Shown here: piece by piece, positions 52,119-61,274 of the stretch
Layout: every line of letters begins with the position of its first letter
Numbering within the stretch: the stretch's first letter is position 1
Assembly (NCBI RefSeq): GCF_008014745.1
Contig: NZ_VPFD01000010.1
Span: 1 to 64,000, forward strand
Length of the DNA stretch: 64,000 nucleotides
Source: Massilia arenae
Lineage (GTDB): Bacteria > Pseudomonadota > Gammaproteobacteria > Burkholderiales > Burkholderiaceae_D
Direction: 5' to 3'
The notes under the pieces: generated by a model
Database searches by the model: none
Told to the model about the DNA's origin: nothing
Seen by the model: the letters and a program-made list of their open reading frames with translations, nothing else
Position numbers and translations under genes: made by a program

Positions 52119-53477
52119 TCAGTGTGCCATCCCGCCCCGCATTTGCTCCCACGCCGCTCCCGCCTGCGCCACCACCACCTGGTTACGCCCGCGCGCCTTG
52201 GCCTCGTACATCGCGCGGTCGGCCGAGATGAAGAACGTGCGGATATCGTCGAACAGGGTCGGCACGATGCACGCTACGCCCACGCTGACCGTCACCACCC
52301 CGGACCCCTCGGAGCGCGGATTCGGAATGGCCAGGCGCTCGATGTGGGCGCGGATCGACTCGCCCAGACGCGCCGCCGCACTGGAGCCGGTATCGGCCAG
52401 CAGCACCACGAATTCCTCGCCGCCGTAGCGCGCGGCCAGGTCGGTCGGGCGCATCGCATGCGATTGCAGCGCTTCGGCGATGGCCTGCAGGCAGGCGTCG
52501 CCGGCGGCGTGGCCCAGGCTGTCGTTGTAGCCCTTGAAATGGTCGACGTCGAGCACAATCAGCGACAACGGCTGGCCGCTGCGGATGGCGCGCTGCCATT
52601 CCTTGTCCAGGAAGGCATCGAAGTGGCGGCGGTTGGCGATGCGCGTCAGCGGGTCGACCAGGGCGGCGCGCTGCAGCGCGGTCTCGGACTGCTTGTGGTG
52701 GGTGATGTCGTGCAGCAGGGCGACGAACAGCGCCTCGCCGCCGGCCATCGGCGACAGGCTCAGGTCCATCGCGCGCATGGTGCCGTCCGACTGGCGCACC
52801 AGCACCTCGCGCGTGCCGCGGCAGCGCGCGGTCGCCTCGGCATCGAGCGGCTGGGCGAAGTAGTCGGCGTAGTCGTAGGCGGCGGGCGGCTCGACCAGGT
52901 CGGCCAGCAGCTCGCCCTCCAGCACTTCCTTGGGCTGGGACAGGAAGCGCTCGCAGGCCGGGTTAGCGTATACCACGCGGCCTTCGCAGTCGACCAGCAT
53001 CAGGCCCTCGTCCATGCCGTCGACGATCAGCTGCAGGCGCTCGGCCTGCTGCTTCTGGCTTTCGCTGCTGCTGCGCAGCCGCAGCTGGGCGCGCACGCGG
53101 GCACACACTTCGGCCATGCGCACCGGCTTGGCGATGTAGTCGGCGGCGCCGGTGTCGAAGCCGGCGACGATGTCCTCGGTCTCGCCGCAGGCGCTGACGA
53201 AGATGACGGGGATGTGGGCGGTATCGGGCTGGCGTTTCAGGCGGCGGCAGATTTCCAGGCCGTCGAGGTCGGGCAGGATGACATCGAGCAGGATCAGGTC
53301 GGGCTGGACGCGGGTGGCGATGTCGAGCGCGCGCTTGCCGGAACTGGCGACGAAGGTCTGGTAGCCCTGCTGGCGCATCATGTCCTGCAGCAGCCCGAGG
53401 CTGTCGGGAGCGTCGTCGACGATCAGAATCGCGGATTGGCGCGCCGGTGCGGCGAGCGCTAGGGCAGGATGCATCAT
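52119..53477 (-). CDS. response regulator-PAS-GGDEF diguanylate cyclase
   Basis: A 452-residue soluble protein. The receiver domain (about 15-132) has phosphoacceptor D65 in LILLDVILPDLDGLE and the Lys in YIAKPVR. A PAS domain (about 145-265) follows, then a GGDEF domain with intact GGEEF at 352-356 and DPLTRIANRRHFDAFL. The inhibitory RxxD upstream of GGEEF is not evident. Phosphorylation should raise cyclic di-GMP synthesis. No cognate kinase is adjacent. Monocistronic by position. Confidence 0.9.
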   Translation of the reverse strand: MMHPALALAAPARQSAILIVDDAPDSLGLLQDMMRQQGYQTFVASSGKRALDIATRVQPDLILLDVILPDLDGLEICRRLKRQPDTAHIPVIFVSACGETEDIVAGFDTGAADYIAKPVRMAEVCARVRAQLRLRSSSESQKQQAERLQLIVDGMDEGLMLVDCEGRVVYANPACERFLSQPKEVLEGELLADLVEPPAAYDYADYFAQPLDAEATARCRGTREVLVRQSDGTMRAMDLSLSPMAGGEALFVALLHDITHHKQSETALQRAALVDPLTRIANRRHFDAFLDKEWQRAIRSGQPLSLIVLDVDHFKGYNDSLGHAAGDACLQAIAEALQSHAMRPTDLAARYGGEEFVVLLADTGSSAAARLGESIRAHIERLAIPNPRSEGSGVVTVSVGVACIVPTLFDDIRTFFISADRAMYEAKARGRNQVVVAQAGAAWEQMRGGMAH

Positions 53478-53654
53478 CGGTGGCGGATTGACCTCATCAG
53501 TGACGAGAAATCATACTCTTTTACACGCAGATTTTGGACAGTTAACCTTGCCTAAAATCCACAAGACGATGCTATTGTTGCACTATCGCAACTGACCCGC
53601 CATTGGCCCGGCGTAACGCCGCAAATGATACCGGTATCGACTGACAGTCGACCG

Positions 53655-53679
53655 AAAAAAAGGGCCGCGTTTGCGGCCC
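53655..53679 (-). terminator. intrinsic terminator of the aminotransferase gene
   Basis: GGGCCGC (53662-53668), four-base loop, GCGGCCC (53673-53679). On the minus strand seven T residues follow (complement of 53655-53661). It begins 10 nt after the aminotransferase stop and is a textbook rho-independent terminator. The gap 53478-53654 holds no gene. Confidence 0.88.
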
Positions 53680-53688
53680 CCCTGGACA

Positions 53689-54882
53689 TTACAGCATGCC
53701 GGCGATCAGCTTGCCGAGGACCGCGATGCCTTCGCGGATGCGCTCAGGCGGCACGGTCACGAAGGACAGGCGCAGCGTGTTAGTGGCAGGATTGTTGGCG
53801 TAGAACGGCGCGCCCGGCACGAAGGCCACGCGCGCGGCCAGCGACTGCTCCAGCAGCTTCATGGCGTCGACCTGTTGCGGCAGGGTGACCCAGATGAACA
53901 TGCCGCCTTCGGGCTTGGTCCAGCTCACGCCGGCCGGGAAGTGTTCCTGCATCGCGTCCAGCATCACCTGGCACTGGTCGCCGTACAGCTGGCGGATGGT
54001 CGGGATGTGCTGGTCCAGGAAGCCGTCCTTGACGACTTCGTGCACCACCATCTGGGTCAGCTGGGCGGTGTGCAGGTCGGCTGCCTGCTTGGCCAGCTCG
54101 AGGCGGCGCACCAGCGGCAGCGGGGCGCAGACATAGCCCAGGCGGATGCCCGGGGTCAGCACCTTCGAGAACGAACCCATGTAGATGACGCCGTCCGGGT
54201 TCATGGTCACCATCTTCGGGCTCGGCGCGCCTTTGTAGCTCAGCGAGCCGTAGGGATCGTCCTCGATCAGCGGCACGCCCAGGCGGGCGCAGGTTTCCAC
54301 CAGTTCCTGGCGGCGCTCGACCGACAGCGAGCGGCCGGTCGGGTTCTGGAAGTTCGGCAGCGCGTACAGCATGCGCGCGCCTTGCGCGATGCCTTCCAGC
54401 GACGACGGCACCAGGCCGTGTTCGTCGGTCTCGACCGACTTGAATTCTGGACGGTAGACCGAAAACGCCTGCAGCGCGCCCAGGTAGCTCGGGGTCTCGA
54501 CCAGCACGCGGCTGCCTTCGTCGATCAGCACCTTGCCCAGCAGGTCGAGCGCTTGCTGCGAACCCGAGGTCATGAGGATCTGTTCCGGCAGGATCGTCGA
54601 GCCTTCCGTCGACAGCGAACCGGCAATCCACTCACGCAGCGGCGCGTAGCCATCGGTCGGGCCATATTGCAGCGCGACTTTGTCGTTCTCGCTCAGGACC
54701 TTGTCGTAAGCGGCTTTCATGCGCTCGACCGGGAAGGTGGCTGGCGATGGCAGGCCACCGGCGAACGAGATGATCTCCGGACGCTGGGTGATCTTCAGGA
54801 TCTCGCGGATGAACGAGCTTTGCAGCTGCTGGGCGCGTTCCGAGAACTGCCACTGGATGGGATTGGGGTTTTCGATTTTCAT
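53689..54882 (-). CDS. PLP-dependent aminotransferase, 2-aminoadipate/valine-pyruvate type (class I)
   Basis: A 397-residue cytoplasmic aminotransferase of the LysN/MocR-like fold without a DNA-binding domain. ISFAGGLPSPATFPVERM, ALQYGPTDGYAPLREWIA, TSGSQQALDLLGKVLID, PNFQNPTGRSL and the PLP lysine in GSFSKVLTPGIRLGY are all as in this group. The exact donor is not fixed by sequence; LysN, alanine-glyoxylate or aromatic/branched substrates are possible. The ATG at 54882 aligns with the family start MKIENPNPIQW. A strong terminator follows. Confidence 0.88.
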   Translation of the reverse strand: MKIENPNPIQWQFSERAQQLQSSFIREILKITQRPEIISFAGGLPSPATFPVERMKAAYDKVLSENDKVALQYGPTDGYAPLREWIAGSLSTEGSTILPEQILMTSGSQQALDLLGKVLIDEGSRVLVETPSYLGALQAFSVYRPEFKSVETDEHGLVPSSLEGIAQGARMLYALPNFQNPTGRSLSVERRQELVETCARLGVPLIEDDPYGSLSYKGAPSPKMVTMNPDGVIYMGSFSKVLTPGIRLGYVCAPLPLVRRLELAKQAADLHTAQLTQMVVHEVVKDGFLDQHIPTIRQLYGDQCQVMLDAMQEHFPAGVSWTKPEGGMFIWVTLPQQVDAMKLLEQSLAARVAFVPGAPFYANNPATNTLRLSFVTVPPERIREGIAVLGKLIAGML

Positions 54883-55044
54883 ACTCGTCTCACAGGAAGG
54901 TGCACGGTCGTGCCGGGCCATTATATAAAACACGCCGCGTTGGCGGCTCACGTCGGCGAATGGAGCCGGGTCAGCCGCGCGAGGTACAACAGTAATTGAT
55001 TTACCGACAAATTAATGCCGGTTGTAGACACGTTATCGACGGCT

Positions 55045-55506
55045 TTATGCCACTTCCACGATCATTTCGATCTCGACGCAGGTGCCGCGCGGCAGCGACG
55101 CAACGCCGAAGGCCGAGCGTGCGTGCTTGCCGGCGTCGCCGAACACTTCGCCGATCAGTTCCGAGGCGCCATTGGTGACCAGGTGTTGTTCGTTGTAGTC
55201 CGGGGTCGACGCGACCAGGCTCATCAGCTTGACGATGCGCTTGACGCGGTTCAGGTCGCCGCCCACGGCTTCCTGCAGGGTGCCGATCAGGTCGATCGCG
55301 ACCGAGCGCGCGGCGGCCTGGCCATCCGCCGTGGTCTTGTCGCGGCCCAGGATGCCGGCGTTGATGCTGCCGTCTTTGTTCTTGGCGATATGGCCCGAGA
55401 TGAACACCAGGTTGCCGGTCTGCACGTACATGACGTAGGCCGCGGCCGGGGTGGCTGGCGCTTCCAGGGTGATGTTCAGTTCCTTGAGTTTGTCGTAGAC
55501 GGACAT
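55045..55506 (-). CDS. RidA-family protein (YjgF endoribonuclease-like, long form)
   Basis: A 153-residue Rid-superfamily protein of the longer PF14588 type. RidA proteins hydrolyse reactive enamine/imine intermediates of PLP enzymes. Family segments are VMYVQTGNLVFISGHIAKNKDG, AIDLIGTLQEAVGGDLNRVKRIVKLMSLV and HARSAFGVASLPRGTCVEIEMIVEV, with the key Arg in ARSAFGV retained. ATG 55506 is chosen (GGAAAA 6 nt upstream); ATG 55518 is in frame. It lies beside the aminotransferase, consistent with detoxifying its by-products. Confidence 0.88.
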   Translation of the reverse strand: MSVYDKLKELNITLEAPATPAAAYVMYVQTGNLVFISGHIAKNKDGSINAGILGRDKTTADGQAAARSVAIDLIGTLQEAVGGDLNRVKRIVKLMSLVASTPDYNEQHLVTNGASELIGEVFGDAGKHARSAFGVASLPRGTCVEIEMIVEVA

Positions 55507-55581
55507 GGTGTTTTCCATAAGTTGCGTGAATGAAGGCGGTATTGTACGTTGAGCCAGCGTCATGCACATCGGGTGCGATCG

Positions 55582-56502
55582 TCAAGCCGGACGGCGCCCC
55601 ACCTGCAGCCGCCGTCCGGCGAACACGACACCGATCACGGCCAGCGCGAACAGGCTGTTGTGCAGGGTCAGCGCTTCGCCCAGCAGCACGGCCGCGCCGA
55701 CCAGGCTCATAAACGGCTGCAACAGCTGCACCTGGCCGACCCGGGCGATTCCGCCCAGGGCCAGTCCGCGGTACCAGAAAAAGAAGCCGATGAACATCGA
55801 GAACACGGTGATGTAGGCCAGCCCCGCCCAGGCCGCGGCGCCGACGCCGGCGAACGCGTCCAGCCGTGGGATGTAATGCCAGGCCAGCAGCGGCGCCACC
55901 AGCGGCAGCGCCAGCAGCAGCGCCCACGAGATCGTCTCGGGGCCGCCCAGGGTGCGCGCCAGCTTGCCGCCCTCGGCATAGCCGACGGCGCCGGCCGCCA
56001 TGGCCAGGAACATCAGCAGGTCGGCCAGGTGCAGGGCGCCGCCGCCCTGGGACAGGGCAAACGCGATCACCAGCGCCGCGCCGAGCACGGCCATCAGCCA
56101 GAAGGCGGCGGACGGCCGCTCGTCGCCGCGCATGGCGCTGTACAGGGCCGTCATCAGCGGCAGCAGGCCGGCCAGCACCGCGCCGTGCGAGGCCGACACC
56201 CAGCGCAGGGCGATCGAGCTCAGGAGCGGAAAGCCGATCACCACGCCCAGCGCCACCAAGGCCAGCGGCGCCAGCGCGGCGCGCGGCGGCAGGGGCGCGC
56301 GCCGCCATCCGAGCCACAGGCCGGCCAGCAGCGCCGCACCGAGCGCGCGCCCGAGGGCGATGAACAGCGGGTCGAGTTCGGCCACTGCCAGGCGGGTGAA
56401 CGGCAAGGTCAGGCTGAACATCGCCACGCCCACCAGGCCGAGGAGCATGCCGCGCGCTTCGTCGTGGCTGGCGGTCGGGATGGGGCGGGCGAGGGTGGTC
56501 AT
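55582..56502 (-). CDS. EamA/DMT-family exporter
   Basis: A 306-residue ten-helix drug/metabolite transporter with two EamA repeats (FSLTLPFTRLAVAELDPLFIALGRALGA and, later, GGIARVGQVQLLQPFMSLVGAAVLLGEAL). Substrate unknown; relatives export amino acids or metabolites. ATG 56502 follows AAGGA. It is divergent from the MocR regulator, which probably controls it. Such MocR/DMT pairs are common. Confidence 0.88.
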   Translation of the reverse strand: MTTLARPIPTASHDEARGMLLGLVGVAMFSLTLPFTRLAVAELDPLFIALGRALGAALLAGLWLGWRRAPLPPRAALAPLALVALGVVIGFPLLSSIALRWVSASHGAVLAGLLPLMTALYSAMRGDERPSAAFWLMAVLGAALVIAFALSQGGGALHLADLLMFLAMAAGAVGYAEGGKLARTLGGPETISWALLLALPLVAPLLAWHYIPRLDAFAGVGAAAWAGLAYITVFSMFIGFFFWYRGLALGGIARVGQVQLLQPFMSLVGAAVLLGEALTLHNSLFALAVIGVVFAGRRLQVGRRPA

Positions 56503-56558
56503 CGGGTGTCCTTGATCGGGCTTGCGGCAACGGGGTAGTGGGTCTATCCTAGCTGCAA

Positions 56559-56573
56559 GGACCAATACAGTCC
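56559..56573. promoter_or_regulatory. possible MocR operator (GGAC-N7-GTCC)
   Basis: An inverted repeat GGAC-N7-GTCC lies midway between the divergent EamA exporter and MocR genes; partly repeated AATACAGT and AGTACA sequences follow it. MocR regulators commonly bind such sites in the shared promoter. Weak evidence. Confidence 0.3.
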
Positions 56574-56614
56574 CAGTACACTTCAAGCGATAATTTGCCG
56601 ACTGTGGTGGTGAA

Positions 56615-58024
56615 ATGACCGATACACTCTCCTTTACACTGGCGCGCGATTCCGGCGCGCCGCTGGCCGACCAGATCGTGAGCGCGGTCGCGGCGCGTGT
56701 CGACGAGCGCCTGCTGCGTCCCGGCGCGCGCATGCCGTCGATCAGGCGCTTCGCCGCCAGCCACGGGGTGTCGCCGTTCACCGTCGTGGCCAGCTACGAC
56801 CGGCTGGTGGCGCAGGGTTATCTGGAATCGCGGCGCGGCGCCGGCTTCTTCGTGCGCGAACGCCAGGCCCAGGCGCGCGGCTTGCCGATGGCGCAGCCGG
56901 CGCCGGTCCCGGCCGAGCTCGACATCGCCTGGCTGGTGCGCAGCATGTTTCGCCAGGCCCCGCTCGGGCTGGCGCCGGGCTCCGGCGTGCTGCCGGCCGA
57001 CTGGCTCGACGGCCCGGCAGTCGCCAACGCGCTGCGCGCGCTCAGCCGCCAGAACTGCGACGGCCTGCTCAGCTATGGCTCTCCGCACGGCTTCCTGCCG
57101 CTGCGCCAGCAGCTGCAATTGACCCTGGCCGAACTCGAGATCGACGCGGGGCCCGAGCAGCTGGTGACCACGCTCGGCGTGACCCAGGCGCTGGACCTGG
57201 TGGCGCGCGCGTTCTGCCAGTCCGGCGACACGGTGCTGGTCGACGATCCGGCCTGGTTCCTGATGTTCGGTTCGTTCGCGGCGATGGGCCTGAAGGTGGT
57301 GGGCGTGCCGCGCCTGGCCGACGGTCCCGACCTGGCGCGGCTCGAAGAACTCGCCGCCCTGCATCGGCCGCGCCTGTTCGTCATCAACTCGGTGCTGCAC
57401 AATCCCAGTTCGACCTCGGTGTCGGCGGCCAAGGCCTTCCAGATGCTGCGCCTGGCCGAGCAGCACGACTTCCTGGTGGTCGAGGACGACATCTATTGCG
57501 GCCTGCACCCGGGCGGCGCCACCCGCCTGGCCGCGCTGGACGGCCTGCGGCGCGTGATCTACCTGGGCGGCTTCTCGAAATCGATGGCGGCCAACCTGCG
57601 GGTCGGCTTCATCGCCACCTCGCGCGAACGGGCCGCGCTGCTGGCCGACCGCAAGATGCTGGCCACGCTCAGCACCAGCGATATCGGCGAGCGCGTGGTC
57701 TATAAAATCCTGGCCGAAGGCCACCACCGCAAGCACCTCGACCGCGTGCGCGGCCGCCTGGATGCGGCGCGGCCGGGCGCGCTGCGCCGGCTCGAGGCGC
57801 TCGGGATGCGGGTCGACCCGGCGCCGGCGGCCGGCATGTTCCTGTGGGTCGATGCCGGCACGGACACCAATGCGCTGGCGGCGCGCGCCATGCAGCACGA
57901 CTTGCTGCTGGCGCCGGGCAGCCTGTTTTCGCCCAGCCAGCAGCCGTCGACCCGGATGCGGCTGAACCTGGCGGCGCTGCAGGATCCGGGCGTGTGGCGT
58001 TTTTTGGAGGGGCGCGGCGACTAA
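56615..58024 (+). CDS. MocR/PdxR-type regulator (GntR wHTH plus aminotransferase domain)
   Basis: A 469-residue regulator. The winged helix is at about 1-75 (LADQIVSAVAARVDERLLRPGARMPSIRRFAASHGVSPFTVVASYDRLVAQG). A type I aminotransferase-like domain follows (about 100-465) with TTLGVTQALDLVARAF, NSVLHNPSSTSVS and the PLP lysine in GGFSKSMAANLRVGFI. It is presumably a PLP-dependent sensor of an amino acid or vitamer and controls the divergent EamA exporter. It ends 13 nt from the converging VOC gene. Confidence 0.93.
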   Translation: MTDTLSFTLARDSGAPLADQIVSAVAARVDERLLRPGARMPSIRRFAASHGVSPFTVVASYDRLVAQGYLESRRGAGFFVRERQAQARGLPMAQPAPVPAELDIAWLVRSMFRQAPLGLAPGSGVLPADWLDGPAVANALRALSRQNCDGLLSYGSPHGFLPLRQQLQLTLAELEIDAGPEQLVTTLGVTQALDLVARAFCQSGDTVLVDDPAWFLMFGSFAAMGLKVVGVPRLADGPDLARLEELAALHRPRLFVINSVLHNPSSTSVSAAKAFQMLRLAEQHDFLVVEDDIYCGLHPGGATRLAALDGLRRVIYLGGFSKSMAANLRVGFIATSRERAALLADRKMLATLSTSDIGERVVYKILAEGHHRKHLDRVRGRLDAARPGALRRLEALGMRVDPAPAAGMFLWVDAGTDTNALAARAMQHDLLLAPGSLFSPSQQPSTRMRLNLAALQDPGVWRFLEGRGD

Positions 58025-58037
58025 GTTAGCCGGATTG

Positions 58038-58535
58038 CTAGCTGGCTTGCTCGCCCGGGCAGCCGCCACCGGCCGCCATCATCTTATTGAAGCCTTCCAT
58101 GATCTGCTCCGGCGTCAGGTCCTGCTTGTGGGTAGCGATCGACCAGCGGTGGCCGAACGGATCGGCCACCTGGCCATAGCGATCGCCCCAGAACATGTCG
58201 GACAGCGGCATCGTCGGCTTGGCGCCGGCCTCGAGCGCCTGTGCCCACGCGGCGTCGGCGTCATTCACGTACAGGTGGATGACCACCGGCGTGCCTTTCA
58301 GGGCCAGCGGTCCGCGGCTGCCATAGTCGGGAAAGTCGTCAGCCAGCATGATGGGCGAGTCGCCGATTCGGATCTCGGCATGCATGATCTTGCCGCCCGG
58401 CCCCGGCATGCGGGCAATCTCGACGGCGCCAAAGGCTTTCTGGTAGAACGCGATCGCGTCCGCCGCGCCTTCGCACACCAGGTGCGGGGTGACGGTACGG
58501 TAGCCTTCGGGGATGGGGCGCACGGGCTGGTTCAT
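58038..58535 (-). CDS. VOC-family protein, PhnB type
   Basis: A 165-residue vicinal-oxygen-chelate protein of the PhnB/YaeR-like group: TVTPHLVCEGAADAIAFYQKAFGAVEIARM, then IMHAEIRIGDSPIMLADD, VVIHLYVNDADAAW and the metal-site region WGDRYGQVADPFGHRWSIATH. Function within the group is unknown. GGAGA precedes the ATG at 58535. The last residues are Cys-containing (GGGCPGEQAS). Confidence 0.85.
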   Translation of the reverse strand: MNQPVRPIPEGYRTVTPHLVCEGAADAIAFYQKAFGAVEIARMPGPGGKIMHAEIRIGDSPIMLADDFPDYGSRGPLALKGTPVVIHLYVNDADAAWAQALEAGAKPTMPLSDMFWGDRYGQVADPFGHRWSIATHKQDLTPEQIMEGFNKMMAAGGGCPGEQAS

Positions 58536-58665
58536 GGTGTTCTCCTGGATCGAGTTGGATGGGGTGCTGCTTTCCTGACGACGAATGAGGATGGCAGGAT
58601 TCGACACGGTGGCGCAAAAAAAGTGCGCTTTTCATCATGGCGGCATCTTTCTTGTCAAAAATACT

Positions 58666-58693
58666 CTTGAAATCCTCCCTAGCATCCTTATAT
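58666..58693 (+). promoter_or_regulatory. sigma32-like heat-shock promoter of htpG
   Basis: CTTGAAA (58666-58672, a perfect sigma32 -35), 13-bp spacer and CCTTATAT (58686-58693, 6 of 8 to the CCCCATnT -10). It lies some 50 nt upstream of the htpG ATG, as expected for a heat-shock chaperone. Confidence 0.75.
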
Positions 58694-58739
58694 GCCTCCG
58701 AGTCTGACCAACCCCCCTAAGTTTTTAACGAGGAACAAG

Positions 58740-60659
58740 ATGGCGAACGCCGAAAAAGAAACCCTTGGCTTCCAGGCAGAAGTAAAACAGCTGCTGCAGC
58801 TGATGATCCACTCCCTGTATTCGAACAAGGAGATCTTCCTGCGCGAACTGATCTCGAACGCGTCCGACGCGGCCGACAAGCTGCGCTTCGAGGCGATCAA
58901 CGACGACGCCCTGTACGGCAACGACCATGAACTCAAGATCAAGGTCTCGTTCGACAAGGATGCGAAAACCATCACGATCTCGGACAACGGCATCGGCATG
59001 AGCCGCGACGAGGTGATCTCGCACCTGGGCACCATCGCCAAATCGGGCACCAAGGAATTCTTCAGCAAGCTGTCGGGCGACCAGCAGCAGGATGCGGCCC
59101 TGATCGGCCAGTTCGGCGTGGGCTTCTACTCGGGCTTCATCGTGGCCGAGAAAATCGTCGTCAATACCCGCCGCGCCGGCGCCTTCGCCGAACAGGGCGT
59201 GCGCTGGGAATCGCGCGGCGAGGGCGACTACTCGATCGAGCAGATCGAGAAGACGGGCCGCGGCACCGACGTGATCCTGCACCTGCGCGAAGGTGAAGAA
59301 GAACTGCTGTCGTCGTGGAAGCTCAAGTCGATCATCCGCAAGTACTCCGACCACATCTCGCTGCCGATCGTGATGCAGAAGGAAGAGTGGGACGAAGAGC
59401 AGAAGGCGACCGTCGTCAAGGACGAACTCGAGACCGTGAACCAGGCCAGCGCGCTGTGGGCGCGCAGCAAATCGGACATCACCGAAGAGCAGTACAACGA
59501 GTTCTACAAGCACGTTTCGCACGACTTCCAGGAGCCGCTGACCTACACCCACAACCGCGTCGAAGGCCGCAGCGAGTACACCCAGCTGCTGTACGTGCCG
59601 GCCCACGCCCCGTTCGACCTGTGGGACCGCAACAAGCGCGGCGGCATCAAGCTGTACGTCAAGCGCGTGTTCATCATGGACGATGCCGAGCAGCTGATGC
59701 CGACCTACCTGCGCTTCATCAAGGGTGTGATCGACTCGGCCGACCTGCCGCTGAACGTCTCGCGCGAGATCCTGCAAGAGTCGCGCGACGTGCGCGTGAT
59801 CCGCGAAGGCTCGACCAAGCGCGTACTGGGCATGCTCGAGGAAATGGCGAACTCCGAAGAGCAGGACGGCAAGGACAAGTACGCGACCTTCTGGAAGGAA
59901 TTCGGCCAGGTGCTCAAGGAAGGCGTCGGCGAAGACACCACCAACAAGGACCGTATCGCCAAGCTGCTGCGCTTCGCCTCGACCGGCACTGACTCGACCG
60001 AGCAGACCGTGTCGTTCGCCGACTATGTCGGCCGCATGAAGGAAGGCCAGGACAAGATCTATTACGTCACCGCCGACAACTACCAGGCAGCGAAGAACAG
60101 CCCGCACCTCGAGATCTTCCGCAAGAAGGGCGTCGAGGTGATCCTGATGACCGACCGCGTCGACGAATGGATGCTGTCGTTCTTCACCGAGTTCGAAGGC
60201 AAGGAACTGGTGTCGGTCGCCAAGGGCGGCCTGGACCTGGGCGCGCTGGAAGACGAGGCCGAGAAGAAGGAACACGCCGAGACCGAAGCCGGCTATAAAG
60301 AGCTGGTCGAGAGCATGAAGGGCGCGCTGGGTGAGAAGGCCAAGGACGTGCGCGTGACCTTCCGCCTGACCGACTCGCCGGCCTGCCTGGTGGCGGACGA
60401 AAACGAGTTGTCCGGCAATCTGCTGCGCATGCTGAAGGCCGCCGGCCAGGAAGCCCCGGAGTCGAAGCCTATCCTCGAGATCAACCCGGACCACCCGCTG
60501 GTGCAGCGCCTGAAGTACGAGGACGCAAGCGGCGCCCGCTTCGTCGACTGGTCGCACATCCTGTTCGACCAGGCGATGCTGGCCGAAGGCGGCAGCCTGG
60601 CCGACCCGGCCTCGTTCGTGAAGCGCCTGAACGAGATGCTGCTGGCGGGCGGCAAATAA
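58740..60659 (+). CDS. htpG: Hsp90-family chaperone HtpG
   Basis: A 639-residue bacterial Hsp90. The GHKL ATPase domain is N-terminal: [51 protein letters not shown] and [14 protein letters not shown]. The middle domain has the catalytic Arg region ([21 protein letters not shown]). The C-terminal dimerisation domain ends LAGGK. ATG 58740 follows GAGGA; an upstream in-frame ATG at 58692 lies inside the predicted promoter. A sigma32-like promoter supports heat-shock control. Confidence 0.98.
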   Translation: MANAEKETLGFQAEVKQLLQLMIHSLYSNKEIFLRELISNASDAADKLRFEAINDDALYGNDHELKIKVSFDKDAKTITISDNGIGMSRDEVISHLGTIAKSGTKEFFSKLSGDQQQDAALIGQFGVGFYSGFIVAEKIVVNTRRAGAFAEQGVRWESRGEGDYSIEQIEKTGRGTDVILHLREGEEELLSSWKLKSIIRKYSDHISLPIVMQKEEWDEEQKATVVKDELETVNQASALWARSKSDITEEQYNEFYKHVSHDFQEPLTYTHNRVEGRSEYTQLLYVPAHAPFDLWDRNKRGGIKLYVKRVFIMDDAEQLMPTYLRFIKGVIDSADLPLNVSREILQESRDVRVIREGSTKRVLGMLEEMANSEEQDGKDKYATFWKEFGQVLKEGVGEDTTNKDRIAKLLRFASTGTDSTEQTVSFADYVGRMKEGQDKIYYVTADNYQAAKNSPHLEIFRKKGVEVILMTDRVDEWMLSFFTEFEGKELVSVAKGGLDLGALEDEAEKKEHAETEAGYKELVESMKGALGEKAKDVRVTFRLTDSPACLVADENELSGNLLRMLKAAGQEAPESKPILEINPDHPLVQRLKYEDASGARFVDWSHILFDQAMLAEGGSLADPASFVKRLNEMLLAGGK

Positions 60660-60691
60660 GTCCGCGGCGCTTTTCTTCAGCTAGCCCATGA

Positions 60692-60781
60692 ACGTCGTCC
60701 CCGCGAAGGCGGGGACCCAAGTACTGCCCGCGTTGTCGTAATGCGTGCAAACTTGGGTCCCCGCCTGCGCGGGGACGACGT
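60692..60781. repeat. paired hairpin (REP/BIME-like) repeat, copy 3
   Basis: Arms at 60692-60721 and 60752-60781; within each, GTCCCCGC pairs with GCGGGGAC. The arms are nearly identical to copy 2 (32161-32267). It lies between the ends of htpG and the converging small membrane gene, so it may double as a terminator. Confidence 0.88.
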
Positions 60782-60791
60782 TTTTGCGTAG

Positions 60792-61166
60792 TTAGCCGAA
60801 CCGCAGTGCCAGCGCCGCCATGCAGCTCGCCGCCGCCAGCATGCCGACCAGGCGCGCCACGCGCGCCGCGTTCAGTCTCGTCTGCGACAACAAGCCGATC
60901 GCGATCCATACCGCCGCCGTCAGGAAGGCGATCCAGGGCACGAAACCGTACCCATTCCTGCGCAGCGCCGCGCAGCATAACAAGGATGCAATCAAGGCCA
61001 GCGCGCCGAGCGCCTGTATGCACCTGCGCAGGCCTGGCCTGCGGCTGACCTTGCCAGTCTCTTGCCAGTGACGTTCGGTCGTCAGGCCAAGCGCCAGGAA
61101 GCCGCCGACCGCCGCGGCAAAGGCGGCCATGCCCAACAGCGCAGCGGCCAGCACTTGCGCCGTCAT
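60792..61166 (-). CDS. small Fur-regulated membrane protein, DUF3325-like
   Basis: A 124-residue membrane protein with about four hydrophobic helices (3-28, 48-70, 74-95 and 102-122) and a basic loop (KVSRRPGLRRC). The layout resembles DUF3325 proteins, found with PepSY and TonB-receptor genes in iron uptake operons, but here it stands alone. A perfect Fur box lies 52-70 nt upstream of the ATG, so iron repression is likely. The ribosome site is weak (AAGAAAG). The family assignment is tentative. Confidence 0.6.
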   Translation of the reverse strand: MTAQVLAAALLGMAAFAAAVGGFLALGLTTERHWQETGKVSRRPGLRRCIQALGALALIASLLCCAALRRNGYGFVPWIAFLTAAVWIAIGLLSQTRLNAARVARLVGMLAAASCMAALALRFG

Positions 61167-61217
61167 GCGCTGCTTTCTTCAGATAGGCGAGTAGTAGACA
61201 AGGAATTGGCAAATGAA

Positions 61218-61236
61218 AATGAGAATTATTCTCATT
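61218..61236. promoter_or_regulatory. Fur box
   Basis: AATGAGAATTATTCTCATT is a perfect 19-bp palindrome apart from the central base, very close to the Fur consensus. It lies between the end of yddG (61275) and the start of the minus-strand small membrane gene (61166), so the latter is the target. Confidence 0.85.
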
Positions 61237-61274
61237 GTCGTGCATTTGACCGAATGGTGCAATATGTTGCGCCG

